In this document: one piece after another, positions 56,951-64,000 of the stretch
Position numbering within the stretch: position 1 is the first letter of the stretch
How the letters are laid out: the number at the start of each line of letters is the position of its first letter
Source: Rhizopus sp. PT2906
Lineage: Eukaryota > Mucoromycota > Mucoromycetes > Mucorales > Rhizopodaceae
Direction: 5' to 3'
Length of the DNA stretch: 64,000 bases
Assembly (NCBI GenBank): GCA_025529335.1
Contig: JAMYHX010000043.1
Span: 85,144-149,143, forward strand
Program-made: the position numbers and the translations under genes
Notes under the pieces: model-generated
Told to the model about the DNA's origin: nothing
Seen by the model: only the letters and a program-made list of their open reading frames with translations
Database searches by the model: none

Positions 56951-57719
56951 ATGATTTGGCGTACAATGGATAATCACCAACTGATAGAAAGTAAAAGTCA
57001 CTTGACGGAACAGAATTCGTTATTTATGAATCTTACACCTGAAATACAAAAGAAGAAGGAGCCAAAGCGACTGACGACAGCTTATAAGGTCAATGGCGTC
57101 AATATCCTGAACAGGTATATTTCGTAGACTGAATCTCACCTGAGACTAAACGTCCATACTCAGAAAAAACCTGGACAGCAAGACAGTGATTGAGAGAATA
57201 CAGAAACGTAGAGAGAATCATAATTATATCGAAAGACGTAGAAGAAATTATATGAATAACACCATTTGGGAGTTATCCAAAGTGATACCAAATGCATGTG
57301 CTCCTGGCCAGAAGCCAAACAAGGCCAATATTCTGAAGCTGGCATTGGAACATATTTTGGCAAGTTCATGTTTAGGGTTGCATCCGTCTGGTCTAACCAT
57401 AATTTTTTTCCTTTTACAGGATTTACAAGCAGAAAATCAAGCAATCAGGCACCAATTAAGATATTATCAACCCTTTCTCCACGATCATACAGATACACAA
57501 ATAAATATAAATACTAATTTGGACGTATTACATTGTTCAAGTACAACAAACAGTATTCATAGTAACAGTAGTAGTCAAAGTAACAACTATAGTATCCATA
57601 GTAACAGCAGCAGTGCAACCAACTCACCATCTGTTCCATCTGAATCTAACTTTCCTTCTATGCCTAAACCGATTCTTCCATTTATAAACTACTATGAAAA
57701 ACCCTTAAACTATTATTGA
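56951..57719 (+). CDS. Class B bHLH transcription factor
   Basis: CDS join(56951..57114,57164..57359,57420..57719), 219 aa. The basic region RRENHNYIERRRRN has the H-E-R triad (H, E four later, R four later) of factors that bind CACGTG. Helix 1 is NTIWELSKVIP; a loop and helix 2 follow (NKANILKLALEHIL), continuing as a coil (DLQAENQAIRHQL). The C-terminus is a Ser/Asn-rich disordered stretch with a repeated YSIHSNSSS. The second intron (57360-57419, 60 nt) starts with GC and has no stop in frame, so an unspliced form would add 20 residues between helix 2 and the coil. The target genes are unknown. Confidence 0.88.
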
Positions 57720-59501
57720 AATTTTTGTATATAATAAATTCATTAGGTTTGCTATATAAACGTAACATTAAAACCAACCAATAGGAATAATAAAATCTAC
57801 GGCACGCATTCATATCTCCTCTTTTAACTATTTGAGGCAAATACTACTTTTTAAAGCAAAAAAGACCCTAAATAAACATAAAATTTTTGCTGTAATACAA
57901 ATGCTAACAAAAGACTGCATGTGAAGATATTGCCGTTCTTGGTCCAGACGTTGTGTAGAATCTACAGTTTACTAGAAGGAGCTCCTTATTTGGTTAGTAT
58001 CCGTTGCTAACCATCCCCTTCTTTCTCTTTTTCTTTTTGTCTGTAAAATAAAATGAGTCTAGATTTGTTTAACCTAAACTAGTACATTTTATGCAAATTT
58101 ATTTTCTACACCATGTATCCTATGCAACTTACGTAGTGGATACACACATCCAATAAACACAGAGTTAGCAAACCTTCCACAGCATAATAGGATCCACGGA
58201 CTGTGTCTAGAAGGCAGTAGTAGTTTTTCAGAATGGGATCACAGCATTAGTACATATAAGGAACACCAAGGATGAGAGTCATTACTGAATAAGACGTCAT
58301 TATTCATGTAGTACGGCACAGTATGTGTTTCAACAGATTTTTACAGAAACGAATGCATGTAAGTTCAAGGGCGAGAGACCAGTGCTTTCTATTGAATGTT
58401 TATAAGTCACATAGTGAAAACTTAAAGTATACAAAGGCACCCAGCTTTGTCTTCATGCTGTGTCCGAGTTTCTCTTCGTTCTTTCTCCTTTGATCAGTTA
58501 TTGAGCTTTGGGATTTGCTTGACTTTCCTATGCAAAGAGAGTAATCCATAAGGCAATTGTTGCTACCATTGTCATTTAGTGCCAAAATTGAAAGTTCCTG
58601 GCTTCTTCTTCACGTCTTTGATCTCCCTTGGTATCTTCTTTAAAAGATCTGATATAATTGTTTATCCACTGTTGCTCGCTGATATACTGTTTTTATCATA
58701 GTCTTAGTATCCACTTTTGTAATGTAAATCGAGCTTATCATGTAAATAAATCTTCTTGATCTTGCTGTTTAGCACGCTTGAAGTGCCCATCTCCAGTTAT
58801 CGGTTATCCCAAAGCGAACTATAAAGATACATAAGCTTTCTAAAGTACCAAAAGTCATGTTATTTACGTTTTAATATTGAGCAAAAGCTCTAACGAGTTC
58901 TGTTAGTAATAGTCTAACCGTTTAACCGAAGAAAGTAACATATACATTGATGAGTACACTGATAGACGCTGTATAAAGTTCAGACATGGTGCATAGACTT
59001 TGGCTTTCCAAATGAGCATAATTCGTATTACTTAAACAAGCTGGTTATCTCACAGATAAGGAGTGACATGGTCACATCGGACTTCAAGGTATACTGGAAG
59101 TCGAAGGTTTGGAGTATCTACTTGTATTTGATATGAGATATGATGAACAAAATGAGATAGAAATTTATTTCTTGTGTCGTCTGCAAGTAATATATAATTA
59201 AATGAGACCAACACTACGCACACTAGGAAATCCACAAGATGGAGATCATGGCCTATAATGCCGTCAACAAAGCTTTTAAATGTGTAGCGCCACGCTAAAC
59301 ACACGACTTTATGAAGTTGCCATGTTGGCTTGTTTCTTTTAAAGAAGGAAATAAGTAGAAGGATCGTTAAACGATTTACATGTTTTGTGTGTAGAATCGA
59401 TACACCATTCTTCTGATTCTTCTAATAACTGAACAGGAAAACAAAACATGTAATTAATATCAATTCATATGCGCTTAAAAGCGCATTCAACTTATCTGCT
59501 G
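57720..59501. other. Gene-poor region, no gene supported
   Basis: About 1.8 kb. Minus-strand frames at 58400-58585 and 59050-59304 look like remnants, but I recognise no motif. It is probably transposon-derived debris. Confidence 0.5.
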
Positions 59502-60153
59502 TTATGGTAAAAACCATGGAACAAGAAATGAATCATCATTATGAGTTCTGAATAAAGTAGTATAGTTTTTCTCCTTCAAATAATCGATCCACTTCTCTAC
59601 ACCTATTTTATCAATGTGATGCTTAATCGACAATTTTGTCATGTGAGAATAGATGATGTTTTGGACGTCATGATATGATATTACTAAGGATGCAGGAAAA
59701 TCAAATCCGGGAGCAGAAATGATCTCATTGGGATTATCTTCATTCATTCTAAACAGGCTTTTGATGACCATTCAGTCCATACAGTCATTTATGTGTTTTC
59801 CGATCTATTCCTTCAACTTTGGGAAATGTCGTAAAGAAGCAATATCTTTGATATCGAATGGTTGATGACCAGGATGCTGCCAGTGAAATGTCATTCATTA
59901 TAACTTACTTAATTCTTGCAGGGCAGCCAATTCTTCTAGACGTTCTTTGACTTGTCTGGTCATCTTTTCTATCGACGTCAGAAACAACCTTATGACTACC
60001 AGCATGATCACAAGCATACATCGCAGTATGAGTTGGTAATAATTGCGCCGTCCTTACGTTCATAAAAGGTATATTTAGCTTATGAGTATGGGCTTTACGA
60101 GACTTGTTTTTCCATCCAGCATGACGACTTATTTGTAAATCATTACTGCTCAT
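59502..60153 (-). pseudogene. Mutator-like (MULE) transposase N-terminal remnant
   Basis: Minus strand. The first piece (60153-59905) carries an R-H-A-G-W-K-N-K-S-R-K segment and CDHAGSHK...SRRIGCPARIK, which resembles a FAR1/WRKY-GCM1 zinc cluster of MULE proteins. The second piece runs WQHPGHQPFDIKDIAS (another frame), then, after an in-frame stop, VIKSLFRMNED, SYHDVQNIIYSHM and VEKWIDYLKEKNYTTLF, a spacer domain I recall in mucoralean MULE proteins. Stops and frame changes are evident, and the DDE catalytic domain is absent. Confidence 0.65.
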
Positions 60154-60649
60154 CGTTGAATGTAAGCTTCACTCCTGGTTTAGAATAGTTGAGAAGGAAT
60201 CTTTGAATATACAAATCATGAAATCTGTTGCTCATTTTTTGGGGAAAGGATGAAGAGGTTTCCCTATATTTGAAGCTTTTTACAAAAAGTGACTGCGAAA
60301 ATCTTGATTTTGTCCCCTTTCTGAACTTTAAATTTTGAAGTGATTTTTATTCTTTTCTTTGATTTATTCCCCTTTTATTAAAGAGTAACATTCATGTCTG
60401 AGAGCTTAGTTTTAGAACAATACATGCCCTTTTCTAGAGAAACTACTGTTTACTTTTGTTCTTACATATTTTGCGAGTACTAACAACAACAGCTATAAAT
60501 TACAACCAATACCTCACAGGCAATCAGGATGTCACAGGAACTGATGAGTGGATAAGATCGGGGAAGTCAGTAGTTGAGAGTTCTTTAGGCATGTTGCAGA
60601 TCATAGGAATCAACGCGTTAAGCAATTGCAATCCACCCCAGGCGGAGAC
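60154..60649. other. Spacer between MULE and LINE remnants
   Basis: About 500 bp with no recognisable gene. An A/T-rich stretch near 60240-60400 might be the end of the MULE, but no terminal inverted repeat was found by eye. Confidence 0.45.
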
Positions 60650-61870
60650 AGGAGTACGTTAGAGATGGGACTCTACACCAAAACATCGCATACAAGGTAA
60701 CGAAGAGGAATTTTGTTAAACCTCAGGGAGGATGAGGTTCATCACAGGTCCAGAAACTTGCAGCATACCAGAGAGTGGAAAGCCGGCCATTAGACGAACT
60801 GACCAGTGGTTGTAAGGCTGCAACCGAGGAAACTTCAGTAATAAAGATGTCAGCTGTTGGAATTTTGTGAGAGAATGAAGCAGAGGACTATATTGATAAA
60901 GAAACAGTATCCATAGGAATAGAGAAGGATTACTTGTGTAATGTTGTAGGCAATGGTAAAGATATGGTGTGAGAAAGTCAGCAGGCTTACGAGGACGGAG
61001 AAGGCGTTGTAAATAGACCCAATGAAGAACAAGATTTTAGTGGTGTATGTTTACTAGGCCAACTCCACTATACTTCCTCGGGCGACAAAGTGTAGACCAG
61101 GACGGCGTTGGCCAAAAAGGTAGCAGGGACTGGTGAACGATGGTTTGAATGTCATTAGGCCACTGTCCAGGTACTGGAATGACCCATAGGGGATGCTACG
61201 GTTGACTAAGTAGCAGGGAGTTTGCGACTAGACTTGCGCTTTGGATGGATAGATGCCAATCCTTTAGTAGATGGCTATGCCGAGTTATTTTTAATTTCAC
61301 CATAGCCAATTGAGCGTCCAGCTGGTAGTGAGAAGAATGGAGCGGATACCACAGCATTATTACTGGTAGAATCATGCCATTCCAAATGATGGCGTTGGGC
61401 AGTAGAGATCCATTCAGGTTGGTTTCTTCCAGAGATATACACGATGACTGTTTTAGTGAGGTTGACCTTGGCGTTAGATACACGACCATATAGTGAGAGA
61501 AGATCGAGGAGGTATGGTCATTCAAACGGATGAGAGAGAAACACCACCAGATCATCGACATAACTTAAAAGTTTGATAGAGGCAGGGCTAGAGTCTCAGC
61601 CGAAGGTGGATCCAGAGGGACAAAGCAGGGTCTTTGCTTGTTATTAAGTAGGGCTGGAACTGGGTGTAAGGACACGCCTCGGAAGCTGGTTGTTGGCTAG
61701 GATTGTACGAAGGAGCGGTTCGATGACCAGATTAAATATCAATAGTGAGAGTGGATCACCCTGATGTAATCCACGTAGCTGAGAGATAAGGGCCATTAAT
61801 TCCAATATGAATTTTCATGCCAAAGGAAAGCGACATCAAAGTATCCAACGGAATACTGGGAAGCCGAGAC
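60650..61870 (-). pseudogene. LINE (non-LTR) reverse transcriptase remnant
   Basis: Minus strand, several frames. Seen in order are LRGLHQGDPLSLLIFNLVIE (61778-61719), the reverse-transcriptase active-site motif YVDDLVVFLSHP (61562-61527), YGRVSNAKVNLTKT and, downstream, LDAQLAMVKLKITRH, LVANSLLLSQ and LLPFWPTPSWSTLC. These are the palm, fingers and thumb signatures of mucoralean LINE elements. Multiple stops and frame changes show an old copy. No endonuclease domain lies upstream in the window. Confidence 0.82.
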
Positions 61871-61911
61871 GTATATATCGCTTCGACTCAAGGTAGCGCT
61901 TAAATTAGGGC

Positions 61912-61933
61912 ATGGCACTAATATTAGTGCCAT
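61912..61933. repeat. Perfect 22-bp palindrome
   Basis: ATGGCACTAATATTAGTGCCAT reads the same on both strands without a spacer (22 bp; the first and last bases are complementary). It lies at the 5' edge of the LINE remnant. Confidence 0.93.
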
Positions 61934-64000
61934 TTTCAAATTCAACATTTCTTTTTCCTTTTTCGTCATGGGTGTCCTGTCAAAAAATAGCTTTACTCTC
62001 TCATGATGCATATACATTCGTTCTCCTTGCTATATCGTAGCTCCATACATGCTGTCCATATATCAGTAATCCTTTAATAACAATATCCATATGTAAGATA
62101 TTGAATGGTTCAAATATTTCTTTATTTGCCATACTTATCCACTACAATTTATCCTGTACATTGCTTCTATCAACTCCATATGTGTTGTATACTCTTCATA
62201 TTCTATTTAATGATACATCGCGATGCCCAGGGCGTTGTTATCATATTGTATCCCTATCTTTGTACGTATTTCTCCACTGTGCATCCTTTTTTCTGTTATC
62301 ACAAGCCCTTTTCACTTAACTACCGCTATTCCACCTGTATCAATCTCTCTTTCTTTGTAAATATCATACTCAATACTGTCTCTCTTTCTAGTTAACGCTG
62401 CTCATATCATCCATATCAATCTTATATCCTACTTGCATCAATTCACAATGCTTACTTATGTTGTTATTCCTTTTTCATGTCGTATAATCCATTTTCATAT
62501 CTACTCCAATTGAATAATCCACAATGCTATCGTTTTTTTATTTCCAATATTCAATATCCATCAACCTATAGAATACTACATTAGATGCTGTTATTTTACT
62601 ATTTGTTGCTTTAACTAACCCAAATAAGCTGTATTTTTATGTATTTACATGTCTACTAATGTTGAAATGTGAATCTGCTGTCAAAGATACTGATACAACA
62701 CTAGCTTATAAGTAAAAGTATTAATATCTCATCGCTCATTTGTATAGAATCATTCATATCTTTACTTACATGATGAAACAATTTAAATATCACTGCTATT
62801 TGACTAGTTGAAGTGTCGTGTTTGTATTTCAAGCTTATTTACATCTAAATACTACAGCTACAAGGATAAGAAACAGTTTCAAAAGTATAAAAGAGTAACG
62901 TACTTCATGCTGTATCGAGTTAATTGTCAGTTGATGTAATGGACAAGTAGTGAAGGTAATAAACGTGTCATTGCTCTCTATAAAAAATATATCAAACCTT
63001 TTGTACAATATAATAGACTGTATAAGCAATAGTTACCTTCAATAAGCGCATAATTTTGTAACGTATACACCTTACATCCCTTCTAGCAATTAAAAGTGAA
63101 AGAAGAGAAATCCCTGTTTTATGTGTATATTAGCTTCTTTTCTATTAAACACGCACTAATGGCAAAATAAACAACAAAACAGCACACACAATTACTTTAT
63201 CATGCGCAATGAGGAATCTGTCACTGTAACAACAATGAATGACCAAGTCAACACTTACAATAAAGAAAGAACACAGATATGATAAAGGTATAAAATATAG
63301 ATAAACATATTATAGTAATAAGCATGTTTCTAACACTATTCCTTCGTAGATATCAATACATTCACACAATAAAGTAACCAGTATTCAACATTCATTTACC
63401 ATTACAACTACTTTATCGACTTGTTATCATGGAATATCGCTTATTACTTTGTTTTTGCCTTCGACTTAGATAGTTTATTATTATAAACAGCTCAACAAGA
63501 CGACTTTTTTCTTTTGGGATAAAAAGATGTTATAAAGTAGAATTAGATGCAATTTAAGAGAGTGGAATCAACTATTCTTTTGTAATTGCTAAAGATAAAA
63601 GTTACTTATTCTTTTGATAAGTACTTTACAGTCAGCTGGATAATAACAACTACAACAACGAGTACTAATACTTTGGATACAGGATCAACGATGATAACTA
63701 ACTATTGCATAATAAGTTACCATGGCAATAGGTAGGATATGGCAACGATCGATAATTATATTTTTGTAAGCCATTATATGTTGTAGATCATAAATTGGGC
63801 GTAATAATTTATTTTATATATAGTATTCATAATAAATGAAAGAAGGAATAGTTGCATAGTTAAAAAAGCATATGGGTCATAGTTATATTTAAAGGAACGG
63901 AGAGAAAGAAACGGAAGGGAAGGTGTCGTATTTACCCTATAAATACTTAATCTTGTCGCATGAGATTACTCTAAATCTATACTCTAAGAATGAATAATAC
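61934..64000. other. AT-rich gene-free region to the window edge
   Basis: About 2.07 kb with no supported gene. Open frames are short, pyrimidine-biased in the first 500 bp of the plus strand, and lack motifs. No tandem array or telomere repeat is visible. Confidence 0.5.

Noticed and set aside
1..64000. CRISPR array, bacterial operon or prophage
   Set aside because: No direct-repeat arrays; spliced eukaryotic genes throughout.

Overview
This window is nuclear DNA of an early-diverging filamentous fungus, most likely a member of the Mucorales (Mucor/Rhizopus type). The DNA is AT-rich, genes are dense on both strands, and nearly every protein gene is cut by very short introns (mostly 49-65 nt). 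The protein versions, and several decayed repeat families, look mucoralean. I judged this by reading the translations; no database was searched. Gene models were built by hand from splice sites, reading phase and family conservation. For almost all listed models the exon lengths sum to a whole number of codons.

Left arm (1-13.4 kb): a broken TnpB/Fanzor-like RuvC nuclease gene lies directly upstream of RPL10A (uL1). Then come a LARGE/B4GAT-type glycosyltransferase, a gene-poor 2.6 kb, a small proline-rich ORF, a WW/FF splicing-transcription protein (TCERG1/Urn1-like), a tiny WWE-domain protein, a decayed zinc-ribbon transposon gene (DUF6729-like) and an uncharacterised multi-exon gene of a mucoralean repeat family.

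Central gene-dense block (13.8-57.7 kb): tRNA-His, PRP43 helicase, a Gvp36-like BAR protein, a Ser/Pro-rich repeat protein, a YML020W-type alpha/beta hydrolase, and a SH3-WW-PH-RhoGAP gene head-to-head with a RAX2-like polarity marker that ends in an SH3 domain. These are followed by a GSKIP-domain protein, TMEM135, an F-box protein, a ZC4H2-like coiled coil, SHQ1, a vacuolar amino-acid transporter, MED21, PP1, VTS1, RPL29 (eL29), a secreted protein and a class 3 lipase. MTHFR is head-to-head with homocitrate synthase. The block ends with a Cys-rich secreted repeat protein, SAM50, an Slt2-type MAP kinase, HUS1, a CHY zinc-finger protein and a class B bHLH factor. Several genes belong to polar growth and cell-wall signalling (RhoGAP, RAX2, Slt2 kinase, BAR protein, PP1).

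Right arm (57.7-64 kb): gene-poor and rich in dead transposons, with a Mutator-like (MULE) transposase remnant, a LINE reverse-transcriptase remnant and then about 2 kb of AT-rich DNA in which I see no gene. A Tc1/mariner remnant lies nearer, between the MAP kinase and HUS1.

The most notable signals are the RuvC/zinc-ribbon nuclease relic, several micro-exons (two of 8 nt in the RhoGAP gene, one of 13 nt in HUS1), three GC-AG introns, one of which is open and in frame inside the bHLH gene, and several perfect or near-perfect inverted repeats.
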